From contig DIDF01000018.1 in the NCBI GenBank assembly GCA_002418005.1, positions 1 through 54,443 on the forward strand: a stretch of 54,443 bases of DNA. The letters are read 5' to 3'. Position 1 is the first letter of the stretch; every line of letters begins with the position of its first letter. Below the pieces are notes generated by a model that was not told where the DNA came from, did no database searches, and was given only the letters and a program-made list of their open reading frames with translations. The translations under genes and the position numbers were made by a program. This stretch comes from Lactobacillaceae bacterium UBA5807 (lineage in GTDB: Bacteria; Bacillota; Bacilli; Lactobacillales; Lactobacillaceae). Below, piece after piece: positions 34,206 through 42,934 of the stretch.

Positions 34206-35178
34206 TTGCTCCTCTAAAGCGAGTCTTAAACAAGACGCTGACTGGTTTGTTTTCATTGATTCGCTTGATAGCATCACCAATTAATGGGCCAACGGAAATT
34301 TGTTGAATCTTGTCAATTTGTTTTTCTTTTGACAGCTTAATCGTATCAGTAACAACCAAATTCTTAATTGGTGAATCCTCAATTCGCTGAATAGCTGGCC
34401 CAGAAAGAACAGGATGAGTACAGCACGCATAGACTTCAGTGGCTCCGGCATCAACAAGTGCTTGAGCCCCCAAGGTAATAGTGCCACCAGTATCAATCAT
34501 ATCGTCAATCATTAAGCAGCGTTTGCCACGAACATCACCAATAATATTCATTATTTCAGCTACGTTGGCTTCAGGACGACGCTTATCGATAATTGCAATT
34601 GGGTCTTTCAAAAATTCAGCTAATGCTCGAGCCCGGGAAACTCCACCATGATCAGGTGAAACAACAACCGTATCCTTATCGAATCCCATTTTAAGAAAAT
34701 GATCCGCCAAAAGCGGTGCTGCCATTAAATGATCAACTGGGATGTTAAAGAAGCCTTGGATTTGTGCTGCATGAAGATCCATCATAACTGCACGATCAAC
34801 ACCAGCAGTTTCAAGCATGTTAGCGACTAATTTAGCAGTTATTGGTTCTCTTGAACGGGCCTTTCTATCCTGGCGGGCATAACCATAATAAGGCATAACA
34901 ACTGTGATGGTTCCAGCACTAGCACGTCTTAAGGCATCAACCATGATTAAAAGTTCCATTAAGTTGTCATTTACTGGTGAAGAAGTCGATTGGATAATAA
35001 AAATATTATCCCCCCGAATACTTTCTTCAATGTTAATCCGAATTTCACCATCACTGAATCTATCTACTGCCGTTTTTCCTAAAGGAACTCCGACCGTTTT
35101 GGCAATTTTTTCTGCCAAAGGATGATTAGAATTTAACGAAAAAATCTTAAGTTTAGAATCAAAATATTGTTGGGCCAT
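34192..35178 (-). CDS. prs: Ribose-phosphate pyrophosphokinase
   Basis: Makes PRPP from ribose 5-phosphate and ATP. MPYYGYARQDRK, the catalytic DLHAAQIQGFF, the KRRPEANVAEI region and the PRPP loop MIDDMIDTGGT are all present; about 328 residues. The ATG at 35178 has GGAGGA 6-8 bases upstream; seven more codons are open but unsupported. It is downstream of glmU in the purR-glmU-prs order of Firmicutes. Confidence 0.97.
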   Translation of the reverse strand: MAQQYFDSKLKIFSLNSNHPLAEKIAKTVGVPLGKTAVDRFSDGEIRINIEESIRGDNIFIIQSTSSPVNDNLMELLIMVDALRRASAGTITVVMPYYGYARQDRKARSREPITAKLVANMLETAGVDRAVMMDLHAAQIQGFFNIPVDHLMAAPLLADHFLKMGFDKDTVVVSPDHGGVSRARALAEFLKDPIAIIDKRRPEANVAEIMNIIGDVRGKRCLMIDDMIDTGGTITLGAQALVDAGATEVYACCTHPVLSGPAIQRIEDSPIKNLVVTDTIKLSKEKQIDKIQQISVGPLIGDAIKRINENKPVSVLFKTRFRGANGVD

Positions 35179-35252
35179 GCCGATCCTCCGATTTTTCATT
35201 GTTTTACGCTTACAAACTCATTATACATTGCTTCACTGTCAAAACAGCCCAC

Positions 35253-36629
35253 TTAGTCCTTTTGATAAGGCAATTTCTTAAAATACCCTGGCTTATTGGT
35301 TTGTCTAGAACGAGCAATTGCCATATCATATTTGTTTACCTGATCAGTGATTGTTGATCCTGCAGCAATAAATGAATGATCAGAAACCTTCAAAGGTGCA
35401 ATCAAATTTGAGTTGCTGCCAATAAATGAATCATCACCAACATCAGTTTCATGCTTTTTAGCCCCATCATAATTTACAAATACCACTCCGCAGCCAACGT
35501 TAATATTTCTGCCTAACTTGGCGTTACCAACGTATGTTAAATGGCCAACTTTAGTTCCCTCACCAATTTCGGCTTTTTTGACTTCAACAAAATTGCCAAG
35601 ATGAACATGTTTGCCAATAACTGCATGAGGCCGCAAATGACTATTTGGCCCAATATCAGAATGGTCCATCATCTCTGAATCTTCAATTAATGAAGAGGTA
35701 ACAGTAACATTATCATGGATCACTGAATTTCTAATCTCAGAATTAGCACCAATATAACAATCGCTGCCAATAACTGTCTTTCCTTTAAGTTGAACGCCAG
35801 GTTCAATAACTGTATCTGAACCAATTTCAACTCCATAATCAATGTATGTGTCTTCTGGGTTAATCATCGAAACACCATTACGCATGTGTTCTTCATTAAT
35901 TCGTTTACGCATAATTTTATTTGCTTGAGCTAAAGCAACCCGGTCATTTACTCCCATCGATTCATAAAAATCGTTCATTCGATAAGCAGCAATGGTTTGA
36001 CCTTCATTTTTAAGAATTTCAATCACATCAGTTAAGTAGTACTCACCTTGAGCATTGTTGTTAGTAATCTTATGGAGTGCAGAAAATAACAGTCGGTTGT
36101 CAAATGCGTATACGCCGGTGTTGATTTCATCAATTCTCTGTTCAGTTTCAGTTGCATCCTTTTGTTCAACAATTTTTTCGACAATTCCTAAATCATTTCT
36201 GATAATCCGACCATAACCAGTAGGATCAGGAGCCTTGGATGTCAAAATTGTAACTGCAGCCTTTTTATTTTGATGATAAGAAATCAAGTTCTCAAATGTT
36301 TTAGTGGTAAAAAGTGGTGTATCGCCGCTAACAACTATCGTTACTCCATCTAGATCACCGAGAAGTGATTCAGCTTGAAGGACTGCATTTCCGGTACCTA
36401 ATTGCTTTTCTTGAACAACATATTTGGTTCTGTTTCCAAGTTCTTCTTTAACGGCATCAGCACCAAAGCCAACGACTGTCACAATATTGTCCATATCAGC
36501 TGCCTGAACTTGCGTCAAAACATGGTCAACCATTGTCTTTCCACAAACTCGGTGGAGGACTTTATAAAGTTTTGACTTCATTCTTGTTCCCTTGCCAGCT
36601 GCCAATATTATCGCGTTTTTTGATGACAT
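35253..36629 (-). CDS. glmU: Bifunctional GlmU (UDP-GlcNAc pyrophosphorylase / GlcN-1-P acetyltransferase)
   Basis: Makes UDP-GlcNAc for peptidoglycan. The uridylyltransferase domain (ILAAGKGTRMKS at the start, GDTPLF near 105) is followed by a left-handed beta-helix acetyltransferase domain (about 250-450) with NFVEVKKAEIG, HLTYVGNA and FIAAGSTI. 458 residues is normal. The ATG has GAGGT upstream. It lies 20 bases after purR. Confidence 0.97.
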   Translation of the reverse strand: MSSKNAIILAAGKGTRMKSKLYKVLHRVCGKTMVDHVLTQVQAADMDNIVTVVGFGADAVKEELGNRTKYVVQEKQLGTGNAVLQAESLLGDLDGVTIVVSGDTPLFTTKTFENLISYHQNKKAAVTILTSKAPDPTGYGRIIRNDLGIVEKIVEQKDATETEQRIDEINTGVYAFDNRLLFSALHKITNNNAQGEYYLTDVIEILKNEGQTIAAYRMNDFYESMGVNDRVALAQANKIMRKRINEEHMRNGVSMINPEDTYIDYGVEIGSDTVIEPGVQLKGKTVIGSDCYIGANSEIRNSVIHDNVTVTSSLIEDSEMMDHSDIGPNSHLRPHAVIGKHVHLGNFVEVKKAEIGEGTKVGHLTYVGNAKLGRNINVGCGVVFVNYDGAKKHETDVGDDSFIGSNSNLIAPLKVSDHSFIAAGSTITDQVNKYDMAIARSRQTNKPGYFKKLPYQKD

Positions 36630-36649
36630 TTAATTTACCTCAATCCATT

Positions 36650-37468
36650 TCAGTTAAAAATTTTTTCTAAGTAATTTCCAGTTCTGGAAACGATCTTCTC
36701 GTTCTCAGCGTCAACTCTCATTAACGAGGTATAGTCCCCGACTTTGATTCGATGACTGGTAGTACTTTCAGCCACAACGCCAATTCCGATTAAATTTGCG
36801 TCAAATTCATGGACCATCGAAATCATTCCACCAACGGTACCACCACCACGCATATAATCATCAACGATTAATACATTTGAATCAGGCTGTAAACTCCGCT
36901 TGGACAAAGACATTTTTTCAATTCGTTCCGAGGACCCGGATACATAATTTACATTTACAGTTGATCCTTCGGTAATCTCTGTGTCATGACGAACAATAAC
37001 AAAAGGCACGTTTAAATAATCCGCAACACTTTGTGCAATGGGAACTCCTTTTGTAGCAATTGTCATAACCGCATCAACTTTTTGGTTTAAATACTGCGTT
37101 GCAAAAATTCGCCCAATCTGTCTTAAAGTTGCCGGATTACCCAACAAATCAGACATGTAAACATAACCACCAGGCAAGAATCTAGTATCAGAAGACATTT
37201 CCTCTATCAATTGGTTAACAAAACTTTGAGCTTCCTCTTTGAGAATGTATGGCAGAAATCTGGTTCCGCCAGCGGCTCCAGGAATGGTTTCCAGAAGCCC
37301 GGTCCCCCGATCCTGAAAGGTCCGTCTCAAAATTGTTAAATCTTCACTGATTGAAGACTTGGCTGATTCGTACCTCTGAGCAAAAAAAGTTAGCGGTACC
37401 AACTTGTGGGGCCGCTCAATTAAATACCTTGTCATATCAATCAATCGATCACTTCGACGTACTTTCAA
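36650..37468 (-). CDS. purR: Purine operon repressor PurR
   Basis: A PRPP-sensing repressor of purine genes in Gram-positives. The N-terminal winged helix (RRSDRLIDMTRYLIERP, then YESAKSSISEDLTILR) is joined to a phosphoribosyltransferase-like domain with PRPP loop LIVDDYMRGGGTVGG. The start is TTG at 37468: the SD GAGGTG ends 6 bases upstream, whereas a GTG three codons earlier lies within that SD. About 272 residues. A PurBox half lies in its own upstream region, which suggests autoregulation. Confidence 0.95.
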   Translation of the reverse strand: MKVRRSDRLIDMTRYLIERPHKLVPLTFFAQRYESAKSSISEDLTILRRTFQDRGTGLLETIPGAAGGTRFLPYILKEEAQSFVNQLIEEMSSDTRFLPGGYVYMSDLLGNPATLRQIGRIFATQYLNQKVDAVMTIATKGVPIAQSVADYLNVPFVIVRHDTEITEGSTVNVNYVSGSSERIEKMSLSKRSLQPDSNVLIVDDYMRGGGTVGGMISMVHEFDANLIGIGVVAESTTSHRIKVGDYTSLMRVDAENEKIVSRTGNYLEKIFN

Positions 37469-37515
37469 AAATTCCACCTCTTTGATTTATGTAATATAGT
37501 TTCAATTTTATCATA

Positions 37516-37528
37516 AATGTTCGGCTTT
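37516..37528 (-). promoter_or_regulatory. PurBox upstream of purR
   Basis: The minus strand reads AAAGCCGAACATT, matching the PurBox AWWWCCGAACWWT at all but one flanking position. It lies about 50 bases before purR, near a -10-like TATATT (37498-37493). Confidence 0.75.
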
Positions 37529-37567
37529 TGGGGAGGTAATCAAAATCAAATCGATTTATTTTTCTTC

Positions 37568-38371
37568 TTATTCGCTTCTATTACGTAAAGAATTATAAAA
37601 CAAAGCTATTGCGTAAATTATTACTTCAATGGTCGAAATAAAAAATGTAACCGGCCAATTAGTAAGATAACCCAAATAAAGTCCCAACCATACTCCTGTT
37701 AAGGCAAATACGATAGCTAAACCAGTCATCTTAAAAACGGTATGGGCAAAATATTTGGAACTGGCGGCAGGCAACGTTAATAAAATGAAGATTAACAAAG
37801 AACCAACAATCTGAGCCGCAACACTGACACTGAATGCTAGCATCACTAAGAACAGAATTGACATTAAACTAGAATGAACCTTGTTAACCCTAGCGCCAAT
37901 TGGATCAAAGGAATCTGCTTTCAAATCTCTAAAGATCAGTAAGATTACAACCAGTACCAGCGACGACAAAAGAATCATTTGGTTAACATTCTGTTGACTA
38001 ATACCAATAACACTCCCAAATAAAATATTAGTAGCATAACTAGAATTTGTTTGGGCCAAGGCAAGAAATAAAATTCCTAAACCAATAAAGAGTCCCGAAA
38101 TAGCACTGATTACGGATTCACGACGGGATTCAACTTGACTGCTTAACTCGCCAACCAAGATTGAAGATATTGTTGTAAATAAAAGCATCCCATTTAATGG
38201 GGACCATCCCATAAAAATGCCAAATGAAGCGCCGGCAAACCCAATTTCGGAGAGTGTGTGGCTAAGAAATGACATATTTCTGGCAATTACAAAAACGCCC
38301 ATTACCCCACTTAAAATCGCAATTAAAGTTCCAGCCACATAAGCATTACGCATAAATTCCAATTCAAACAT
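37568..38371 (-). CDS. znuB: Metal ABC transporter permease (ZnuB/MntB type)
   Basis: The integral membrane subunit of a zinc- or manganese-type ABC-3 importer, about 267 residues with eight to nine hydrophobic segments. Family features include FLSHTLSEIGFAGASFG and LTLPAASSKYF. The ATG at 38371 has AAGGAGG 6 bases upstream and overlaps the last codons of the ATPase gene by 8 bases. No substrate-binding protein gene is adjacent. Zinc is favoured by context, but manganese is possible. Confidence 0.88.
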   Translation of the reverse strand: MFELEFMRNAYVAGTLIAILSGVMGVFVIARNMSFLSHTLSEIGFAGASFGIFMGWSPLNGMLLFTTISSILVGELSSQVESRRESVISAISGLFIGLGILFLALAQTNSSYATNILFGSVIGISQQNVNQMILLSSLVLVVILLIFRDLKADSFDPIGARVNKVHSSLMSILFLVMLAFSVSVAAQIVGSLLIFILLTLPAASSKYFAHTVFKMTGLAIVFALTGVWLGLYLGYLTNWPVTFFISTIEVIIYAIALFYNSLRNRSE

Positions 38372-39047
38372 TAATACCCTCCTTAACATCCCTTGGTAAA
38401 TCAGAAATCTTCCCACTTTCATAGTTTCCTTTTTGCAACCACAAGTAATGATCAGGATATTCTGAAACCAGTTTTAAATCGTGGGAAACAAAGAGTATCG
38501 TCACGCTAAACTTTTTGTTAATGTCGACAACGACATCCAACAGCTCATGTTTAGTCTTTGGATCCCAACTTGCTGTCGATTCATCCAAAATCAACAACTG
38601 TGGGTGCTTCACCAGAGCTGAAGCTAAATAAGCCTTTTGCTTTTCGCCACCTGAAGCTAAACCTAAGGGCCGTTTTTCAATATTATTTAACTTTACTTCC
38701 GAAATAACTTCATTGAGTCTCTTCTTTTCTGTTTTGGACAGCCAAGGAAACTTAAATCCGGTAAAGCTAAGAGAAACAAAGTCTCTAACACTTAAAGGAT
38801 AATCAACGTCAATATTTCTAAACTGGGGCACGTAGCCAATTCTTAGATCATCAGGCATAATAATCTTCCCACTAGAGGGACGAAGTTGTTTTAATAAAAT
38901 TCGTACCAGGGTGGTTTTACCCACGCCATTTTCACCAATTACGGCTAAGAACTCACCTTTTTTAATATCTAACGATAAATTGTTTAAAACATGATGATCA
39001 GGAAAAGATAATGATAAATTTTCAATTTTGATTAAAGAAGACTGCAA
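38364..39047 (-). CDS. znuC: Metal ABC transporter ATP-binding protein (ZnuC type)
   Basis: The ATPase of the ABC-3 metal importer, 227 residues. Walker A GENGVGKTT, Q-loop GYVPQ, signature ASGGEKQKAYLAS, Walker B LLILDEST (Ser in place of the usual Pro) and H-loop FVSHD are in order. The TTG start has GGAGGG 6 bases upstream. The gene sits immediately behind a 37-bp inverted repeat that overlaps its promoter, consistent with metal-dependent repression. Confidence 0.9.
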   Translation of the reverse strand: MQSSLIKIENLSLSFPDHHVLNNLSLDIKKGEFLAVIGENGVGKTTLVRILLKQLRPSSGKIIMPDDLRIGYVPQFRNIDVDYPLSVRDFVSLSFTGFKFPWLSKTEKKRLNEVISEVKLNNIEKRPLGLASGGEKQKAYLASALVKHPQLLILDESTASWDPKTKHELLDVVVDINKKFSVTILFVSHDLKLVSEYPDHYLWLQKGNYESGKISDLPRDVKEGINV

Positions 39048-39057
39048 GAGAATCCCT

Positions 39058-39094
39058 CCGTTAAAGTGTAATCATTACTATTACAGTTTAACGG
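39058..39094 (-). promoter_or_regulatory. 37-bp dyad, probable metal-repressor operator of znuCB
   Basis: Two 15-base arms (CCGTTAAAGTGTAAT and its partner ATTACAGTTTAACGG) match with one mismatch around a 7-base centre. The core contains GTAATGATTAC, like the centre of Zur boxes (CGTAATNATTACG). The dyad overlaps the -10 and the predicted start. Zur/Fur-type or AdcR-type binding is inferred. As RNA the same bases would form a hairpin next to the SD. Confidence 0.7.
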
Positions 39095-39112
39095 AAATGA
39101 GATTTTTGTCAA
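39085..39112 (-). promoter_or_regulatory. znuCB promoter
   Basis: Minus-strand -35 TTGACA (perfect), 16-base spacer, -10 TAAACT (moderate), overlapping the dyad. Confidence 0.55.
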
Positions 39113-39271
39113 TCACCATAATAAAAGATGGGCCATTATTCTTTCCCAAATAAACCTCGACAACAATAAAAAAACAAATTTTTGTTCTTCATCAAAGAGA
39201 AATGTATCTAGAACACGGTTCATTTGGCGGTTTAAAAATATGTATAAACAACTTCATTTTTATGCTTAAGA

Positions 39272-39308
39272 TATACTAATCGACAACAATATTCTGTCAT
39301 TTAGTATA
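39272..39308. repeat. Imperfect inverted repeat downstream of ispE
   Basis: TATACTAATCGACA and TGTCATTTAGTATA form 14-base arms with two mismatches around 9 bases. It lies 24 bases after the ispE stop. It lacks the T-tract of a terminator on the minus strand. The rest of 39113-39331 is A/T-rich and I see nothing else in it. Confidence 0.5.
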
Positions 39309-39331
39309 AAAAATTGAGTTTAAATATTTTA

Positions 39332-40198
39332 TTATGGATTTTCTATATTTAACGGTTGAGTTAAATAGACTTCCGAGCAAAAACCAGAAAGACTGTTGTA
39401 AACTCGCTGGGCTCTGCTATGGGTTTTGGCCATACCAAAAACAGTGGGACCACTGCCACTCATTAATGAACCGTCTGCCCCATACTTTCTCATTCGCTGT
39501 TCCAAAGTAAATATTTGCGGATAATTTTGAGTGGTAATAGACTCCAAAGAGTTTCCTAAATTTTTTGCAATCTGATTATAATCTGAATTTTGAATACCAT
39601 TAACAATGTTATCAATTTTTGGATGTTCAAGAGCTTTTCCACTGATTTGATGCAGTATTCTTGGAGTCGAAACACTAATTCCGGGTTTGGCTAAAATTAA
39701 CCACATCTTGGGTAACCTATTAAGTGGGACAACAACCTCTCCTTTTCCAGAGACTCTTGATGTCCTACTATATACACAAAAAGGAACATCAGAGTCTATT
39801 TTAATGCCGATTTTGGCAAGTTTTTTTAAACTATAATTAGTTTTAAATATTTCGTTTAGGCCTCTTAAAACGGCAGCCGCATCAGCTGACCCACCGCCCA
39901 AACCTGCGGCAATCGGGATGTGTTTATCAATTTCAATTCTTACACTTTGATTTAGGCTAGCCTCTTGAAGAAATAATCTGGCTGCTTTATACGCCAAATT
40001 ACGGCTATCTTCGGGAAGAAAGCCGTTATTTGAGTGAACTTCGATGTTGTTAGAAGAATCCTGGGTTTCTATTTGAACATAATCGTTAAGTGACACAGAG
40101 GTCATAACCATGTCCCATTCAATTAACCTATCTTTACGAAAAGAAGCAACGTCTAACCCAAGATTCACCTTAGCTGGTGCTCTTACAATCAGTTTCAT
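39332..40198 (-). CDS. ispE: 4-(cytidine 5'-diphospho)-2-C-methyl-D-erythritol kinase (IspE-like)
   Basis: A GHMP kinase, about 288 residues. RAPAKVNLGLDV at the start, the ATP loop PIAAGLGGGSADAAAVLRGL and SLMSGSGPTVFG are family signatures. In the MEP pathway IspE phosphorylates CDP-methylerythritol. This organism also has mvaA (mevalonate route), so IspE may be a leftover or have another role; many lactobacilli keep it beside rsmA and veg. The ATG at 40198 has GGTGA 5 bases upstream; an ATG four codons earlier has none. Confidence 0.92.
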   Translation of the reverse strand: MKLIVRAPAKVNLGLDVASFRKDRLIEWDMVMTSVSLNDYVQIETQDSSNNIEVHSNNGFLPEDSRNLAYKAARLFLQEASLNQSVRIEIDKHIPIAAGLGGGSADAAAVLRGLNEIFKTNYSLKKLAKIGIKIDSDVPFCVYSRTSRVSGKGEVVVPLNRLPKMWLILAKPGISVSTPRILHQISGKALEHPKIDNIVNGIQNSDYNQIAKNLGNSLESITTQNYPQIFTLEQRMRKYGADGSLMSGSGPTVFGMAKTHSRAQRVYNSLSGFCSEVYLTQPLNIENP

Positions 40199-40264
40199 AG
40201 TCTTCACCATTTAACATTTTACTTAATTTAAACTAAATTCCGATTCATTTTCTCTTATATTACT

Positions 40265-40301
40265 AAAAAAAAGCCAAAATAAAAAGGCCTTTATCGGCCC
40301 G
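40265..40301 (-). terminator. veg terminator
   Basis: The hairpin GGGCC-GATAAA-GGCC is followed by TTTTTATTTT and a further run of eight T on the minus strand. An alternative GGCC/GGCT pairing is also possible. It lies a few bases after the veg stop. Confidence 0.8.
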
Positions 40302-40305
40302 CAAA

Positions 40306-40554
40306 TTAGTTAACCTGTTCACTTTCAAAGTCCACTTTGATGTTTTTCGTTAAGATATCGGTATAACTATAAGATACCCGTTCAAAATGAGCTTCACCCT
40401 GATCTAATTCAACAACAAATATTGCTGGAAAAGTTTCTGAGAGAATTCCTTCCCGCTTAGTAGTCTTTCGGCGACCAATCTGGGAGGTTACTAATACGTG
40501 CTGACCAATGTGGTCATCCATCTTATGCTTAATTACAGACAATTTTACTGGCAT
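40306..40554 (-). CDS. veg: Veg-family protein
   Basis: A small protein (82 residues) of the Veg family (DUF1021). In Bacillus Veg affects biofilm formation and germination, but the molecular role is unclear. DDHIGQHVLVTSQIGRRKT and EGILSETFPAIFVVEL match the family. GAGGTGA precedes the ATG with good spacing. It has a strong promoter of its own and a terminator, so it is a single-gene unit between rsmA and ispE. Confidence 0.93.
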   Translation of the reverse strand: MPVKLSVIKHKMDDHIGQHVLVTSQIGRRKTTKREGILSETFPAIFVVELDQGEAHFERVSYSYTDILTKNIKVDFESEQVN

Positions 40555-40575
40555 CCAATCACCTCACGATAAAAC

Positions 40576-40604
40576 ATTATATCATTTTGGTAATAATTCT
40601 GCAA
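40576..40604 (-). promoter_or_regulatory. veg promoter
   Basis: Minus-strand -35 TTGCAG, 17-base spacer, -10 TATAAT (consensus), about 22 bases before the veg ATG. veg is known in Bacillus for an unusually strong vegetative promoter. Confidence 0.85.
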
Positions 40605-40650
40605 TTTTTATCACAAAGTTTATTACGTTTCAAGAACAAAATGTTAAAAA

Positions 40651-41541
40651 TTACCTTAAGATGCCAAGCTCATGGTATTTATTTGTCAACGAAATAAATT
40701 GTGAAACACTTAATTGTTCAGGCCGCCATTCAGGCTTGATGGCCAAATCCGTTAACCCTTGCAAGATTATCGATTTAGTATCAGCAGTTTTTCCAAAAAA
40801 TCCTTGTAAGTTATTACGCAATGTTTTACGTCGATGCATAAAACATCCCCGGACAAAAGCCGCAAAACGCTTACTGTTAAAGGGTTGATCTCCGGAAATG
40901 TTCTTTTTGGAAATTTTCACAATTGCTGAATCCACTGCTGGCTGCGGAATGAAAGCCGTTTTAGGAACAATAAATGAAACCTCCACATCACAGCTTTGCT
41001 GAATAATAACGGATAATGATCCATAAGACTTATTATTTGGCTTGGATGTTAATCTTTCAGCAACTTCTTTTTGCATCATAACGGTAATGCTTTCAAAAGA
41101 GACATTACTAGCTAATAAGTTCATGACAATTGGAGTAGTGATGTAATATGGTAAATTTCCCACTACCTTGACCGGCTGATTAGCTGAAAATTTTTGATCA
41201 ATTATTTTAGGTAAATTTGCTTTTAAAATATCTTCATTAATAATTTCAACATTGTCATACTGATAAAGAGTATCAGCCAAAACCGGTAAAAGATTCTCGT
41301 CGATTTCAAATGCAAGCACTTTACCCGAGACCTTGGCTAACTGTTCAGTTAGTCCACCTATGCCGGGGCCAATTTCAATAACATTATCATTTTTAGTTAA
41401 CCCAGCAGTTTCAATTATCTTGTGTAAAATATTGAGATCAATCAAAAAGTTTTGCCCAAGACTTTTTTTTGCTCTTAGATGGTATTTATTTAAAATTGCT
41501 TGAGTTCTTGCCGGGCTGGCAATTTCTGGATAATCAGTCAT
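40651..41541 (-). CDS. rsmA: 16S rRNA dimethyladenosine transferase RsmA (KsgA)
   Basis: Dimethylates A1518 and A1519 (E. coli numbering) of 16S rRNA; loss gives kasugamycin resistance. SLGQNFLID, the SAM motif VIEIGPGIGGLTEQL and the NLPYYITTPI active site are present; about 296 residues. The ATG at 41541 has AGGAGG 6 bases upstream and overlaps the rnmV stop by 8 bases. Last gene of metG-tatD-rnmV-rsmA. Confidence 0.97.
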   Translation of the reverse strand: MTDYPEIASPARTQAILNKYHLRAKKSLGQNFLIDLNILHKIIETAGLTKNDNVIEIGPGIGGLTEQLAKVSGKVLAFEIDENLLPVLADTLYQYDNVEIINEDILKANLPKIIDQKFSANQPVKVVGNLPYYITTPIVMNLLASNVSFESITVMMQKEVAERLTSKPNNKSYGSLSVIIQQSCDVEVSFIVPKTAFIPQPAVDSAIVKISKKNISGDQPFNSKRFAAFVRGCFMHRRKTLRNNLQGFFGKTADTKSIILQGLTDLAIKPEWRPEQLSVSQFISLTNKYHELGILR

Positions 41542-42100
41542 TTTTATCCTCCTGATCAATTTGTTCGACAGCTTTTAATAACTGTTCTTTGGAAATCCCA
41601 AACATTCTCAGCCGGTGAATCATTTGCTTTGCATTAACATAGCCAATATTTAAAATTTCACCGACTGCTTTTCGCTTGTCTTTAGATTTTGGATCTCCCA
41701 TTAGTCCCAATTTTCTAAGTTCAGAAAGGGAAATCATTTCCGGCGCTGAATCATCTTCTGTATATACATTTTTTAAAGCATCTCTAATTGCTTGAGGACT
41801 AGCATGCTCCACTCCTAAGGAACCAAGATGCCTTTTTGGGACACCTTGACTTTTTTTAATAAAAGCATGCTTAGCATTGGGGACAGCTTGAGAAACAATT
41901 TTACGAATTTTCTCGCCAGAAAAATCAGGGTCAGTAAAAATAATGATTCCCCTAGTCTTGGCTACTTTTTCGATAAGTTTCAATGTTTCAGCTGGAATAG
42001 CAGAGCCACGGGTTTCAATGGTATCAGCGTTGACCGCTTCTTGAATTCTTTTTGTATCATCTTTGCCTTCGACGACAATAACTTCTTTAATTTTTTTCAT
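41534..42100 (-). CDS. rnmV: Ribonuclease M5
   Basis: A Toprim-domain nuclease that matures 5S rRNA precursors in low-GC Gram-positives. EVIVVEGKDDTKRI holds the catalytic Glu and FTDPDFSGEKIRK the acidic pair. 188 residues. The start overlaps the tatD stop by one base (TAATG), with GAGGA upstream. Confidence 0.95.
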   Translation of the reverse strand: MKKIKEVIVVEGKDDTKRIQEAVNADTIETRGSAIPAETLKLIEKVAKTRGIIIFTDPDFSGEKIRKIVSQAVPNAKHAFIKKSQGVPKRHLGSLGVEHASPQAIRDALKNVYTEDDSAPEMISLSELRKLGLMGDPKSKDKRKAVGEILNIGYVNAKQMIHRLRMFGISKEQLLKAVEQIDQEDKND

Positions 42101-42873
42101 TAATCCTCAATTCCAAATAATTTCAAAGTATTTTGATAAGTGTGGGCTGCAATTTCATCAGGATTAACATCACGAAATCTGGCAACCGCTTCAACTGTGT
42201 ATAAAGTATACGCTGGTTCGTTTTGCTTTCCTCTTAGTGGTTCAGGTGAAAGATAGGGAGCATCAGTTTCAACCAACATTCGATCAAGAGGAGTCTGACG
42301 CACAGAATCATGAACATCATGAGTTTTTTTGAAACTGGCCACCCCACTATATGAAACATCTAATCCCAAATCAAGAAATTTTTTCAACCATTCCGGATCA
42401 CCGTTAAAACTATGAAGAACACCACCAATTTCGCCGATGTTTTCTTGTTTTAAAATCTGATAAGTATCTTCAAAAGCATCTCGATTATGAATTGAAATTG
42501 GTAAATGAAAATTCTTAGCAATTTCAATTTGACGGCGAAAGACCTTTTTTTGAACCGCTCTATTAGAAGTGGTCTGATAATAATCCAGCCCAATTTCGCC
42601 AACGGCCACCACCGGATTATCTTGAAGCTGCTTTAATAGTAATTTTTCTTGGTGATCATCATAATTAATTGAATCTTCTGGGTGCCAACCAATAATCGAA
42701 TACATATCCGAATACTTTTTTGAAAGCTCAAGTGAAAGTTTGTTGAGCTTCTCGTTTGAGCCAACATTCGCGAGTTTAACAACCCCTAATTCATTTGCAT
42801 GCATAAAATATTTATCGGCTTGAGGATACAAATGTTCATCATTTAAATGGGTATGGGAATCAAATATTTTCAT
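42100..42873 (-). CDS. tatD: TatD-family metal-dependent hydrolase
   Basis: A TIM-barrel DNase-like hydrolase of 257 residues. DSHTHLND, AVGEIGLDYYQ, ISIHNRDA and VETDAPYLSPEPLRGK carry the metal ligands. TatD proteins are 3'-5' exonucleases in some species; the exact role in lactobacilli is not known. AGAGGT precedes the ATG. It lies just after the metG terminator, without visible promoter, in the conserved metG-tatD-rnmV-rsmA order. Confidence 0.94.
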   Translation of the reverse strand: MKIFDSHTHLNDEHLYPQADKYFMHANELGVVKLANVGSNEKLNKLSLELSKKYSDMYSIIGWHPEDSINYDDHQEKLLLKQLQDNPVVAVGEIGLDYYQTTSNRAVQKKVFRRQIEIAKNFHLPISIHNRDAFEDTYQILKQENIGEIGGVLHSFNGDPEWLKKFLDLGLDVSYSGVASFKKTHDVHDSVRQTPLDRMLVETDAPYLSPEPLRGKQNEPAYTLYTVEAVARFRDVNPDEIAAHTYQNTLKLFGIED

Positions 42874-42891
42874 TGTTTACCTCTTAAATTC

Positions 42892-42926
42892 AAAAAGAAA
42901 ACCGCTCCAACTTGGAGGAACGGTTA
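42892..42926 (-). terminator. Terminator between metG and tatD
   Basis: AACCG with CTCC pairs with GGAG and CGGTT, followed by TTCTTTTTG on the minus strand. It is 9 bases after the metG stop and leaves no space for a tatD promoter, so it is likely leaky. Confidence 0.8.
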
Positions 42927-42934
42927 ATTTATCT

